Positions 41,195 through 52,835 of a DNA stretch of 64,000 nt are shown one piece after another. The stretch comes from Orientallactaga sibirica. Its lineage: Eukaryota > Chordata > Mammalia > Rodentia > Dipodidae. Position numbers and translations under genes: made by a program. Each line of letters begins with the position of its first letter. Positions within the stretch are counted from its first letter, which is position 1. The stretch is taken from NCBI GenBank assembly GCA_036365145.1, contig JAEOAD010000034.1, positions 21,442,001 to 21,506,000 on the forward strand, given 5' to 3'. Below the pieces are notes generated by a model that did not search any database, was not told where the DNA came from, and saw only the letters and a list, made by a program, of their open reading frames with translations.

Positions 41195-41660
41195 TCTGGA
41201 GTAGGCCAGAGCTCCCTGTAAGTTCCCCACCTCCTAGTTCCCTGGCCACAGAACAGCTGCTGCTAGTTTGGGGAGACCTGGACCCTATGTACATGCTGCT
41301 GAAGTAGTCCTTTTGTTCTAGCTTCCTGACTGAACTGTCCCTGGGTCCCCAACTCCCATATCCCCTGTGCCTGAGGGTGCTGGTGAGGACTGAGTAGCCT
41401 GAGATCTCAATCTGTTCCCCATCTCCCAGTTCCCTGGCCCCTGTGCTGGCTTAGGGGCAGCATGGACCCTGCAGGCATGTGCAGAAGCAGGCCTTTTGTT
41501 CCAGCTTTCTGATCAAGTGGCCCCTGGGTCCCCAACTCCCTGTTCCTCTGAGCCAGAGGGTGCACAAGCCACTGTGGGAGCTGGCCTTTTGTTCCTGACT
41601 CCCCAGCTTCCCAGCTCCTGGTTCCCCAATCCCCAGTTCCCCACCTCCCAATTCCTCAGG
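41195..41660 (+). repeat. L1 5' UTR tandem monomers (about 185-190 bases)
   Basis: AGTTCCCTGGCC at 41236 recurs at 41428; CTTTTGTTC(T/C)AGCTT at about 41310 recurs at about 41493; the second landmark appears a third time near 41586 in a partial unit. Both copies contain 'CCCTGGGTCCCCAACTCCC'. Such monomers carry the promoter in rodent L1s. Confidence 0.8.
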
Positions 41661-41819
41661 TACCCTTGATATTCTTGCAGTCTCCACAATATGTGCATCT
41701 GTGGTTATAACCCTGTCCTACTCCAATCTGGTTCACATTTAAAACAGAACACTCACTGAAGATCCTACAAGGACAAATACTTGCTTCCTCCTTAACAAAA
41801 TAAGACTTTTACCCTAAGA

Positions 41820-42506
41820 TGGATAAACCACAATGCAAACAACAACAACAACAACGAAAGTCAGAAAACTGAGATACCTCCACCAAGGATGCCTAGTCCC
41901 ACAATGAAAGCCTCCAATGAAAACATAGAGAAAACAACAGAAATTGAATCCCAAAATGATAACACAACAAGCTATGAGACCCTGATCAAGTGAACTGCTG
42001 AATTGGAAGCAAATCATCAAAGTACCAACAAACACATAAATGAAATTGAACAGAATTATCTCTTAGAACACACAGCTTTTGTGACTATGCTTAACTTAAT
42101 TGAAGAAAACCAGAAAGGCCCCAAAAGACAGATAAATGGATTGAAGGTGAGTCAGCAAATAGAGGATCTCAATAACCAGCTGATTAAGCTTAATGAGGAT
42201 ATAATCAAATGCAAGAATGAAGTCCAGGAAGCATCAAGAAAATCAGACCTTTACCTGAAATCTTAACTCAAAAAAAGAGATGGACATTACTTTAAAAAAA
42301 AAAAAAAAAAAAAACAGTGCAAAACAAAAATCAAATAGAGCTTTAAAAAAAAAAAAACCTCTCAGCCGGACGTGGTGGCGCACGCCTTTAATCCCAGCAC
42401 TCGGGAGGCAGAGGTAGGAGGATTGCTGTGAGTTCAAGACCACCCTGAGACTACATAGTTAATTCCAGGTCAGCCTGGGCCAGAGTGAGACCCTACCTTG
42501 AAAAAC

Positions 42507-42545
<39 letters not shown>

Positions 42546-43300
42546 CTCTATAACCCCTCACTATTAGAATCACTCATGTGGAGGATAGAACCTCTGAGAT
42601 GGAAGATAAGAGGGAAGAAATTGATCAGAGCCCAAAAACTTTACTAAGTTCAAGAAATTATGTGAACATGATATAAGGGAACTGTGAGATAAATGGATAT
42701 ATCACAAGGGGAAAAAAATCAGGCCAGAGGCATAAAGAACATATTCAACAAAATTATTGAAGAAAAATTCCCAATCTCACAAAAGAGAGGACTATCCAGA
42801 TACAAGAAGCTCACAAAACACCAAACAGAACCAAGGAAGAAACTCTCCAAGAAACATCATAGTTAAAACTCTTAACAATGAAAACAAAGAGAGTGTGCTA
42901 AAAACAGCAAGAGAGAAACAACTCACTACATACAAAGGCAATCCACTCAGATTACCTCAGATTTCTCAGTGGAAACCCTGAAAGTCAGAAGAGCCTGGAA
43001 TGCAACACTTCAAAGTCTAAAAAACTATGGTTTCCAACCCAAACTACTATATCCAGTGAAAATATCCCACATAATAGATGGCGAAAGAAAAACTTCCATG
43101 AAAAAAGTCAGCTCTATATTTGTATGAACAAAAAGAGGACTACAGAGGATATTTCAGGGAATATTCTACACAGAGGAGTCAAACAACAAATCTCAAGAGC
43201 CTACCAGAAGATCACAATAAGCAAAACTAGACCAAGCTTAAAAAAAAGTACAAAGCCCAAGAAAGCACCAAACCCCATAAAGCACCCCATCATGGCAGGG
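41820..43300 (+). pseudogene. L1 ORF1-like remnant
   Basis: Starts at an ATG near 41820 but meets a stop after about 17 codons. The open piece at 42003-42266 is Gln/Glu/Lys/Leu-rich like the ORF1 coiled coil. A B1 interrupts at 42362-42542. The region after 42740 matches the RNA-binding end and the inter-ORF spacer. Confidence 0.7.
42362..42542 (+). mobile_element. B1-like SINE in L1 ORF1
   Basis: AGCCGGACGTGGTGGCGCACGCC with intact CpGs and a 32-base A tail. AAACCTCTC repeats flank it: a recent insertion. Confidence 0.94.
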
Positions 43301-45054
43301 ATTAAATAAAACTTCACAGTAATAACCTTAAATATTAATAGTCTTAATTCACCCATCAAAAGACACAAGTTATCAAGGTGGATCAGAACATGGACCCTTC
43401 TATCTGCCGTCTTCAAGAAATCCACCTCACCACTAAAAACAGACACCTCCACAGGATGAAAGGATGGAAAAGTATATTCTAAGTAAGTGGAAATAAGAAA
43501 CAAGCAGGTATTGCTATATTATCACATAAAATAGACTTCAAATCAAAAGTAATAAAAAGAACAAAGAACAAAGAAGGCCACTTATTACTAATCAAGGGTG
43601 TGATCCAACATGAGGACATCACAATCATAAATCTATAGACACCAAACACAGGTTTACCACAGTTTATAAAACAAAACCTACTTGACAACAAAACAGAAAT
43701 AAACACTAACACCATCATAGTCAGAGACTTCAATACTCCACTATCATCAATAGATAGATCATCCAAGCAAAAAATCAACAGGGAAATAATAGAGCTAAAT
43801 AACACCATAGATCAACTAGACTTAACAGACGTCTACAGAACATACCACCTCAAGTCTACAGAATACATATTCTTCTCAGCAGTCCATGGAGCCTTCTCCA
43901 AAATAGATCATGCTATAAAGCATACCTCCATAAATTCAGGAAAATTGAAGTAACTTCCTGCATCATATAACAATGCTTTAAAATCTAGAAATTAACAACA
44001 AAAGATACATCAGAAACTCTACCAGCTCCTGGAGACTGAAAAACACACCACTAACAGTGAATGTGTTGAGGAAGAAATCAAATAAGAACTGTAAAATTTC
44101 TAGAATTGATTGATAATGAAAACACAACTTACCAAAATTCATGGAACACAATGGGGCAGTCTTAAGGAAAAAATTTATAGTGCTAAATACCTTCATAACA
44201 AAGATGGAGAGATCCAAATTAATAACCTAATCATCCACCTAAAGGTATCAGAAAAACAAGAAGAATCCAACCCTAAGAGCTCCAGATAGAAATAATCAAG
44301 ATCAGAGTAGAAACCAATGAATTGGAACCTAAGAAAACAATTAAGATTATCAAGGAAATGAAAAGCTAGTTCTTTGAAAAAGTAGACAAGATTGAAAAGC
44401 CCTTGGCCAATTTGATCAAATGAAAAAAAGCAAAGTCTCAAATTAACAAAATCAGAAATAAAAAAGTACAAGTCACAATAGAGATCAATGAAACTGGAAG
44501 AATCATCAGGACATACATCCAAAACCTCTACTCCACAAAATTGGATCATCTGAAATAAATGGATAGATTCCTGGAAACATACCACCTACCAAAACTAAAC
44601 TCAGAGTAGATTAATCTCCTAAACAAACCTATCACATCCATCAAGATTGTAAAGGTAATCAAAAACCTCCCCAAAATGAAGAGTCCAGGACCAGATGGCT
44701 CCTCAGCCAAATTCTATCAAACCTTCATTGAAGAACTGAAACCAATTTTTCTCAAACTGTTTCATGCAATTGGAGAACAAGGAATGCTCCCCAACTCCTT
44801 TTATGAAGCTAGCATCACCCTAATACCAAAACCAGACAGAGATACAAGAAAACTATAGGCCTATATCCCTGATGAACTTAGATGCAAAGATCCTGAACAA
44901 AATCCTCACAAACCCAGTTCAACAACATAGCAAAAGCATTATCCAACTTGATCAAGCAGGATTCATCCCAGGGATGCAGGGGTGTGTCAACATATAGAAA
45001 TCAGACAATGTAATACACCACATAAATGAACTTAATCACAAAAACCACTTTATC

Positions 45055-45215
45055 ACCAATGGTGGTGGTGCACACCTTTAATCACAGTACTCAGGAGGCA
45101 GAGATAGGAGGATTGCTGAGAGTTCAAGGCCACCCTGAGACTACATAGTGAATTCGTGAATTCTAGGTCAGCCTGAGCTAGAGTGAGACCCTATCTCAAA
45201 AATCCAAAAAAAAAA
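45055..45215 (+). mobile_element. B1-like SINE in L1 ORF2
   Basis: ATGGTGGTGGTGCACACC to CCCTATCTC. Contains a small duplication GTGAATTCGTGAATTC. Confidence 0.9.
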
Positions 45216-45789
45216 TTTTTAAAATTATCATTTAAGTAGATGCAGAGAAGGCCTTCGACAAAATACAACATCACTTCATGATCAAAATGTTGGAGAGAAT
45301 AGGCATAGAGGGTCTGTATTGCAACACAATAAAAGCTATATATAAAGCACCTAAACCCCACATAATATGTAATGGGAAAAGACTCTAGGAGTTCCTATTG
45401 AGATCACAAACAAGACAGAGATGCCAACTCTCATCACTGCTCTTCAACATAGTACAAGAAGTCTTAGCCCAAAGCAATAAGAAAGGGGAAAGAAATAAAA
45501 GGAATACAAACTGGAATGGACTAAGTCAGGTTAGCTTTGCAGATGACATGATCCGATACAAAGTGACCTGAAAGTATCAAAATTCCTTCTGTGATGTGGC
45601 ATGATACAAAATCAACACACAAAAATCAGTAGCCTTTCCATATGCAAAAGACAAATATATAGAAACAGAAATCAGCAAGGCTATCCCATTTTCAACAGCC
45701 ACCAAAAAATAAAATAAAATATCTTGGAATAACACTAACCAAGGATGTGAAAGACCTTTACAATGAAAACATAAAAATACTCAAGAAAG

Positions 45790-45948
45790 AAGTGAGTGTG
45801 GTGGTATATGCCTTTAATCCCAGCACTTGGGAGGCAGAGGTAGGAGGATCACCGTGAGTTCAAGGCCACCCTGAGACTACATAGTGAATTCCAGGTCAGC
45901 CTGAGCTAGAGTGAGACCCTGCCTCAAAAAACAAAAACAAAAAACCTC
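45790..45948 (+). mobile_element. B1-like SINE in L1 ORF2
   Basis: GTGAGTGTGGTGGTATATGCC to CCCTGCCTC. CTCAAGAAAGAA on both sides is a clean duplication. Confidence 0.93.
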
Positions 45949-46134
45949 AAGAAAGAAACTGAGGAGGACTTGAGAAGATGGAAAGACCTCCTATGCTCCT
46001 GGATAGGTAGAATTAATATTGTGAAAAATGCCAATTCTATCAAAAGCAATATACAGAGTTGATGCAATACCAATAAAAATTCCAGAGTCATTCTTCTCAG
46101 AGATAGAGAAAGTGATCTGAAAACTCATATGGAG

Positions 46135-46305
46135 GGAAAAGGACATAGGTTCAATACCCCAGGAGCCACATAAGCCAAATGCACAAGGTGGTATATGTGT
46201 CTAGAGTTCGTTTGCAGGGGCTAGAGGCCCTAATGTGCCTATATTCTCTCTCTTTCTCTCTCTTCTCACTCTCTCTCAAATAAATAAATAAAATATTTTT
46301 AAAAA
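46135..46305 (+). mobile_element. tRNA-derived B2-like SINE in L1 ORF2, 5' truncated
   Basis: Begins inside the tRNA part (AAAGGACATAGGTTCAATACCCC); tail AAATAAATAAATAAA. ACTCATATG / ATTCATATG flanks. Confidence 0.88.
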
Positions 46306-46881
46306 TTCATATGAAATGGCAGCTGACCACAGATATCCAAACATCCTCAGCAAAATAAACAACTTTAGAGGTATCACCATACCTAATCTAAAGCTATGCT
46401 ACAAAGCCATAGTAACCAAAACAGTGTGGTACTGGAATAAAAACAGACATATAGACCAATGAACCAGAATTGAACACCTGACCCTTACAGTAACTACAGC
46501 TACTTGATCTTTGACAAAGGTGCTAATTATGTACACTGGAGAATAGACAGCATCTTCCACAAGTGGTGCTAAACAAATTGGATAACTACATGTAGAAAAA
46601 TGAAACTAGACCCACTCATCTCACCATACACAAAAATCAAGTCCAAGTGGATTAAAGACCTCGGTATTAGACCTAAAACTCTCCAAGTACTGGAAGAAAA
46701 AATAGAAGGAACTTTCCATGATATAGGAGTGAGGAAGGACTTCCTCACAAATACTCCAGTAGCCCAGGAAATTACTCACTCAACCAGTGGAATCTCATGA
46801 AGGTAAAAAGCTTTTGCACAAACAAATATACAATAAGCAGAGCCAATAGAGTACACACAGAATGGAAGAAAAAATTTTCCA

Positions 46882-46971
46882 CAGGGGGAGGAAGGGAAGT
46901 ACCATGGGATATTGTCTACAATTAAAGAAGTTGTCAATAAAAAAAAAGGAAAAAAATTTTAAAAAAAAGAA
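46882..46971 (+). mobile_element. Short 5'-truncated L1 3' end inserted in older L1
   Basis: Only about 55 bases of L1 3' UTR (GGGAAGTACCATGGGATATTG...GTTGTCAATAAA) plus an A-rich tail. Bounded by a perfect 15-base duplication AGAAAAAATTTTCCA (46867-46881 and 46972-46986). Confidence 0.92.
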
Positions 46972-47086
46972 AGAAAAAATTTTCCAGCTATATCACTGAC
47001 AGAGGGCTAATATCTAGAAGTTATAAAGAACTCAAAAAAACTAAACAATAAAAATTCAAACAACCCACTTAAAAATGGGTAGAGAT

Positions 47087-47235
47087 CCAGGCATGGTGGT
47101 ACACACCTTTAATCCCAGCACTCAGGAGGCAGAGGTAGGAGGATCACTGTGAGTTTGAGGCCACCCTTAGACTACATAGTGAATTCCAGGTCAGCCTGAG
47201 CTAGAGTGAAACCCTAACTCAAAAAATATATATAT
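47087..47235 (+). mobile_element. B1-like SINE in L1 ORF2
   Basis: TCCAGGCATGGTGGTACACACC to AACCCTAACTC, then a short (TA)n. Confidence 0.92.
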
Positions 47236-48047
47236 ATGGGGTAGGGAACTGAATAGGGAGTTCTTAGAGGAAGAAATACAAATGGCTAATACACACTTAA
47301 GGAAATGCTAATTAAAATAACTATGAGATTCTACCTTAATCCAGTAAGTATGGCAATTATTAAAAAAAAATCAAATGACAACAAATGCTGATGAGAATGT
47401 GGGGAAAGATGAACCCTCATTCACTGTTAATGGGAATGCAAACTTGTACAACCACTATAGAAATCAGTATGGAAATTCTTGAAAGAGATGAATATAGAAC
47501 TATCAACATACCCAGTTATTCCCTTAAGGGGCATTTCCCTGAAAGCTCCATGCTTCACTACAGTGATATTTCTCAACCATGTTTATAGGTACTCAATTCA
47601 TAATAGCTAAGAACTGGAATCAACCCAGGTGTTTATCATTGGATGAATGGGCAAGGAAGGTGTGATTACCTTTACACAATGTGATTCTACTCAGCAGTAA
47701 GAAAAAAATTTTTTAAAATGGATGGACAGATCATACTCAACAAACACATCCAATCACAGAAAGAAAAATGCCACAGGTTCTCACTCATCTGTGTTTCCTA
47801 CCTGGATCACCCTGAGCTGTTGCCATACCATATAGGCAACTTGAGGCCCATACAATAGGGATGAGGGGTTGGGGGAGGTTGGGGAAAATAAACACAAAAC
47901 TAAACCCAAAATGAATGGATACCATAGAAATCTTCCTCCTTGAAGGTAGACTAAAAGACTTAACCCACAACAGGTTTATAGAGAAATCACCTCAAAAGAA
48001 GGACCCTGGAGAGGGTGGGATGAAGCCTAACCTTAAAAAATTGTAGG

Positions 48048-48262
48048 GGCTGGAGAGATGGCTTAGTGGTTAAGCGCTTGCCTATGAAGCCTAAGGACCC
48101 CGGTTCAAGGCTCGATTCCCCAGTACCCAAGTAAGTCAGATGCACAGGGTGCTGCATGCATCTGGAGTTCATTTGCAGTGGCTGGAGGCCCTGGTGTGCC
48201 CATTCTCTCTCTCTTTCTCTCTCTGTCACTCTCAAATAAATAAAAATAAACAAAAAAATTTT
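48048..48262 (+). mobile_element. tRNA-derived B2-like SINE
   Basis: GGGGCTGGAGAGATGGCTTAGTGG, GGTTCAAGGCTCGATTCCCC (same B-box variant as 8.34 kb). Confidence 0.93.
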
Positions 48263-48289
48263 TTTTTAATTTTGGTTCTTACCTTTAAC

Positions 48290-48436
48290 TCTCAGTACCA
48301 GACATCTAAGGACCCAGGTTTGATTCTCCAGAACCCATATAAGCCAGATGCACATGGTGATGCATGCATCTAGAGTTTATTTGCAGTGACTAGAGGCCCT
48401 GGTGTGTCCATTCTCTCTTTCTCTCTCATAAAAAAA

Positions 48437-48473
<37 letters not shown>

Positions 48474-48480
48474 AAATTTT
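48290..48480 (+). mobile_element. tRNA-derived B2-like SINE, 5' truncated
   Basis: Enters at CTAAGGACCCAGGTTTGATTC; (AATA)n tail at 48435-48475. Confidence 0.88.
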
Positions 48481-48526
48481 TAGAAGGTAAGTAGGTATAA
48501 GGAGAGGATAAATACCCCAATGTTGT

Positions 48527-48864
48527 TGTGGTGGTTTGATTCAGGTGTCCCCAATAAACTTAGGTGTTCTGAATGCTAGGTTCCCAGATTTGGGAACTAA
48601 CGCCTCCTGGAGACAGTGTATTGTTGGGGGTGGGCTTATGGATGTTATAGCCAGTTTCCCCTTGCCAGTGTTTGGCACACTCTCTTGTTGCTATTGTCCA
48701 CCTTATGTTGGCCAGGGGGTGATGTCTGCCCTCTGCTCATGCCATCATTTCCCCCTGCCATCATGAAGCTTCCCCTCAAGCCTGTAAGCCAAAATAAACC
48801 CTGTTTCCCAAAAGCTGCTTTTGGTTGGGTGATTTCTACCAGCAATGCGAACCTGACTGCAACA
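48527..48864 (+). mobile_element. Solo MaLR-type LTR with perfect 5-base TSD
   Basis: 338 bases from TGTGGTGGTTTGATTCAGG to CTGACTGCAACA. GTTGT lies directly before (48522-48526) and after (48865-48869), the 5-base duplication expected of ERVL/MaLR. It has an AATAAA near 48793. Confidence 0.92.
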
Positions 48865-48950
48865 GTTGTCCTCTGACCTCTATGTGTGCACTATGACATA
48901 TACACATCATACACATACACTCACAGACATAAATTTAAACAAACCTAGAT
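48865..48950 (+). mobile_element. B4-type SINE tail
   Basis: TGTCCTCTGACCTCTATGTG and a CA-rich end: 3' part of an older B4-like copy split by the solo LTR. Confidence 0.5.
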
Positions 48951-49050
48951 ATCAAGGTGATATTAGCAATTGGGGCTTCAGAGGGGAGATTATGTCATGA
49001 GGGCTATGTCTTCATGAGTTGCATGTGTGCCCTCAAAATGAAGTCCTTCA

Positions 49051-49777
49051 CACTGGAAGCCTCAAGTTTGGCCAGACAGGCCAAATGACTGAACAGGTAC
49101 AATAGAGGCATGTCTACTCTGGGGAAAACCAACTGCTCTCTAATTGGACTGGAGGTTTGCTCTATGGGAGGGAATACATGCCTGGTACTGAAAACCTAAT
49201 CAAAAGCCTATGGCAGGGGAGGGCATGAGCCTTAGGAGTACAAAACCCTGCTCTTGTCTGGCTAAATGTATATATTATTCTCACCAAACTGCCCTGAAAG
49301 CAATACACATTCATATATTAATGTTACTCTCATTTCTGGTTAAAGAAGCTTCTCTTTTCAGATGGCAATGACCACTGGGATGACCAAAAAGCAACATAGT
49401 TCTGAGAAGAAGGGACGGAGGAGTATACAGCACTGAAACATCTCTATCACACCCTCCAAGGCTCAGGGTCCATTGAGGAAGAGGTGATGGAAAAAATGTA
49501 AGCGCCAAAGGAAGGATACAACTCCTTACAATGCAACTGTCCAGACAGAAATTGGCCTCAATATCCACGACCTCACAGTGCCTAGCAATCCCTTCACAAG
49601 ACCCTCATAATAGGAGAAAAAGATGATGACATCAAATTAAAAGAGAGACTAACGGAGAGAGGGAGAGGACATGATGGAAAGTGGAGTTGTGAAGGGGAAA
49701 GTGAGGGAGGGGAGGGAACTATCATGGTTTATTATCTGTAAGTATAGAAGTTGTCAATAAAAAATAAAAATTAAAAA
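49051..49777 (+). mobile_element. 5'-truncated L1 (3' UTR only) with TSD
   Basis: Same 3' UTR as 7.35-8.05 kb, ending GTTGTCAATAAAAAATAAAAATT. Flanked by AAAATGAAGTCCTTCA (49035-49050) and AAAATGAGGTCCCTCA (49778-49793), 14 of 16 identical. Confidence 0.9.
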
Positions 49778-50029
49778 AAAATGAGGTCCCTCAGAGCTGC
49801 TCTTTCCCTTCTGCCCTGTGAGGACACAGAAGACACCACCTAGGAAGCAGAGAGCAACCCCCTCCTGGCACCTGGCACCTGACACCAAATCTGCTGGTGC
49901 CTTGATTATAAACATCACAGCCTCCAGAACTAATCCCTATTGTTTCTAATTTATTGCCACATGAAACTTTTCCCCTAGGGAGACATGAACACACGTCTAT
50001 TCACCCTAGATAGAGCAGAGACAACAGCT

Positions 50030-50485
50030 TAAAGCACGATTGCACCAAAACCAGTTTTGGTGAGCCAATGAGTTTATTGGGGCTACTTACAGAGCAGGGT
50101 GAGGGGTTGCCTACAGGAGCATGCATGACTCAAAGGCCACCCCAGCATAGGTGACGATTCATGGAAGCTGCATCTCTGGAGCACACTGCACAACCTACAG
50201 GCAGCTAGGCAGGTGGGAGAGTCTCCTGCCCAAGCAGCCTTTCATACTTTATATAACCTTAGGGAGGGATCTTTTAAGTTTTAGCTCTCTCAGATTTGAC
50301 CTCTTCAATCTCCTTAACCTGCCTTCTTGCCTCAGGAGGGAATGTTTCAATTCAGAGAAAATTGCTACACGACACTGGTCAGAGTCTGCCCCCCAACAGC
50401 TTTGACTCAGATAGCCTTGGGAAGTAATCTAGTGACCTTTTCAGTTTCAGCTCTCTCAGACTCATTGAACTCTCTATTTCTTTTT
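50030..50485. other. Possible antisense LTR, unassigned
   Basis: 'CAATGAGTTTATTGGGGCTAC' is typical of an antisense LTR polyadenylation region; two similar blocks (about 50250-50330 and 50440-50470) hint at internal repetition. Family not identified. Confidence 0.35.
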
Positions 50486-50488
50486 CAA

Positions 50489-50509
50489 AAAAGATTTATT
50501 TTATTTATC

Positions 50510-50546
<37 letters not shown>

Positions 50547-50695
50547 ATGGGTGCACCAGGGCCTCTAGCCATTGCAAACAAACTCCAGGTGCATGCACCA
50601 CCATGTGCATCTGGCTTATGTGGGACCTGGATAATCGAACCTGGGTCCTTTTGCTTTGCAAGCATCTTAACCACTAAGCCATCTCTCCAGCCCCA
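50489..50695 (-). mobile_element. tRNA-derived B2-like SINE (antisense)
   Basis: TATTTTATTTATCAGAGAC, (GA)n, ATGTGCATCTGGCTTATG, AAGCCATCTCTCCAGCCCC. Confidence 0.93.
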
Positions 50696-50842
50696 GGAGG
50701 GAGTATTTCTACTGGGAGAATTTTCTGTACATCATTTACCCACTCTAAGGCATGTGTTATGACATTCTGAACATATTGACAGAACATGAGAAGCCACTGT
50801 CTACAGGAGGAATGACAGGATATGTAGATATGGTTCCCTAGA

Positions 50843-51233
50843 TGTATGGCACAATGCAGGCCTGGCCCAAGCCAGATCACATGGCAAAAGAAACCAGAAA
50901 GTGGCTTCTGTGAACATGGCATCCGCACAGGCCTGGCGTGACAACAGCTACAGTCCCATGCTCACGAGAAGCCTGCTAGGAGATGATCTGTCCGGAGACA
51001 GGCTGTCATTGGTCACAAAAAGGGGACCACCCCATACAATGATTGGCTAGCAAGCCCCTTTAAAACTCCCTACACTCTTTTGAATAAATGAGTTTGCTGC
51101 AGCTGCCCTCTGCATGCTTTCACCCAACTCCCAGAGTCTGTGTAGTGATTCCGCGCTTCTCACCCCCAACTCGGCAGAGACCCTGTCATCCCTCCTGGGC
51201 TGGCCTTAGTGGGGACCCCAACATCTAGATATA
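50843..51233 (+). mobile_element. Solo LTR, 391 bases, likely class II (ERVK-type)
   Basis: Bounded by TGTATGGCAC and GGGGACCCCAACA. Flanks CCTAGA (50837-50842) and TCTAGA (51234-51239) fit a 6-base duplication with one change. It contains an AATAAA at about 51083 followed by a GT/CT-rich stretch and CATGCTTTCACCC. No internal genes adjoin it. Confidence 0.7.
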
Positions 51234-51239
51234 AGGATC

Positions 51240-51710
51240 TTAGTGATAGGAATTAGGAATAAGGTAGCCCCTGTTTTTTAGGTAGCTAGTCATGCTTATA
51301 AACAGATAATCTATGGATCCTGACAGAGCTGATATACTCAGAAGCTTTAAGAAAACAGAATCCAGGAACTGAAATCCAAAAACTGAGGTTCATGTTAGGT
51401 CACTAAGTCCAGTTAGTGGGTAATTTTCCAGGGACTATCAAGAGCCCACACTTACAAAGTAATTAATTCATTGTCTGACTCATCAGCCTATGAGAAGCTC
51501 TCCCCTCCACATACATTCAAAGTAATAACCCAATCTACTCAGACTTGATACTGAATTTACATCTCCTAGTGTATGAAGCCTCTGGTCCGTGTTGCTAAGC
51601 AGTATCCCACTCAAGAGCCCTCCAAGCATGGTAGCTTTCTGCTTTACTTTCACTTTTTTTCTAATAAACTTGATTAACTTTGCCCACCTGCCATGCCTGT
51701 AGTTGTCATT
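51240..51710. other. Unassigned, LTR-like 3' part
   Basis: 'TTCTAATAAACTTGATTAAC' near 51659 followed by a SINE resembles an LTR polyadenylation site; not otherwise recognised. Confidence 0.3.
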
Positions 51711-51712
51711 CC

Positions 51713-51903
51713 TTCTTTCTTTCTTTCTTTATTTGACAGAGAAAGAGAGAGAATGGGCACAGCAAGGCCTCCAGCCACTGCAAATGAACTCCAGACACGT
51801 TTATCCCCTGGTGCTGCTGGCTTACATGGGTCCTGGGGAATTGAACCTGGGTCCTTTGACTTTGCAGGCAAATGCTTTAATCGATAAGTCATCCCTCCAG
51901 CCC
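51713..51903 (-). mobile_element. tRNA-derived B2-like SINE (antisense)
   Basis: (TTTC)n front, GAGAGAATGGGCACAGCAAGG, AAGTCATCCCTCCAGCCC. GT(A)GTTGTCATTC / GTACTTGTCATTC flanks. Confidence 0.93.
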
Positions 51904-52230
51904 TGTACTTGTCATTCTTTGCTAGTCACAAGACATCAAACTCAAGAGCCACTGGCTTGGGAAGGTTTAGTGACAGTTGAGTATCTGGTACTCTAACCCT
52001 TAAGCAAGCCCAGCCAGAGCCTAGAAAGATTCTGTTGCTCTCAAAATTAACAACACTGGTAGCATCTTTTGTCCTGATATTCGATCTTGGACCTTGGCTC
52101 CTGACATAACAGCATCTAAAGACCCTGAGAATCTCCAAAATGATGAAATTTGGTATGCTAATGAGATGACTAGTAGGGGAGACCCTGAGTTTTTTTAGGA
52201 TGGAGTTTGATCCCAAGAAAGACCACACCC

Positions 52231-52455
52231 AGGGTCTAGAAGGATAGCTCAGCAGTTAAAGGTATTTGCAAAGTCTGCCAGCTCAGGTTCAATTCCAAAA
52301 GCCACCCAAATAAGCCAGACACAAAAAGAAGCACCAGCATCTGGTGGTATTCATTTGTAGTGGCAAGAGTCCCCCTCTTTTCCCCTCCCTCCCCACTCCC
52401 CTCTTTCACACGCATACATCACATGCAAACAAATAAGTAAATATATTTCAAAAGA
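52231..52455 (+). mobile_element. tRNA-derived SINE, diverged
   Basis: GGGTCTAGAAGGATAGCTCAGCAGTTAAAGG and AATTCCAAAAGCCACCC; weaker match than most. Confidence 0.75.
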
Positions 52456-52504
52456 TTATAACCAGATTAGAAGCTTGCAACTTTTGGTCCATCATACATC
52501 CTTG

Positions 52505-52835
52505 AGGGTGGTAAGCAAGCAGAGCTGCAGATTGACTTAATAATCAAGGATGCCACACAAGCATGAGGACCTGAGTTCAGATTCCCGGCAACCATGTAAA
52601 GTGCTGGGCATGGTGATGTACGCCTACAATCCCAGTGCTAGGAAGATTGGAAACAGAATCTCTGGGGCTCACTGGCTAACTAGTCTAGCCAAATCAATGA
52701 CCTTTAGGTTCAACCAGAGGCTCTGTCTCAAAGCATAAGGTGGAAAGTGAGGAAGACAACCAATATCAACATAAGTCTCCACGTGTGTGCATCCACACAC
52801 ATACTAACATACACACACACATAACAAATGCAAAA
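52505..52835 (+). mobile_element. B4/RSINE1-like SINE
   Basis: AAAGTGCTGGGCATGGTGATGT, GGCTCACTGGCTAACTAGTCTAG, GGTGGAAAGTGAGGAAGACAACC, CA-rich end. Confidence 0.7.

Larger units (their letters stand above)
43310..47790 (+). pseudogene. L1 ORF2-like remnant (endonuclease and reverse transcriptase)
   Basis: The endonuclease start lies near 43310, the PGPDG-type block near 44685 (short open piece at 44676-44858), the RT active-site FADDM near 45537, and the C-terminal region ends near 47790. Many stops and indels plus nested SINEs: inactive. Confidence 0.8.
41192..48045 (+). mobile_element. Nearly full-length, dead L1 with monomeric 5' UTR
   Basis: Order on the plus strand: tandem-unit 5' UTR (about 41195-41700), ORF1-like region (about 41820-43300), ORF2-like region (about 43310-47790, with the reverse-transcriptase motif FADDM near 45537) and a 3' UTR (to about 48045). 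It is broken by many stops and frameshifts and by five SINE insertions plus one small L1 insertion, so it is not functional. Its 3' UTR differs from the younger L1s in this window, so it is an older subfamily. Confidence 0.85.
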
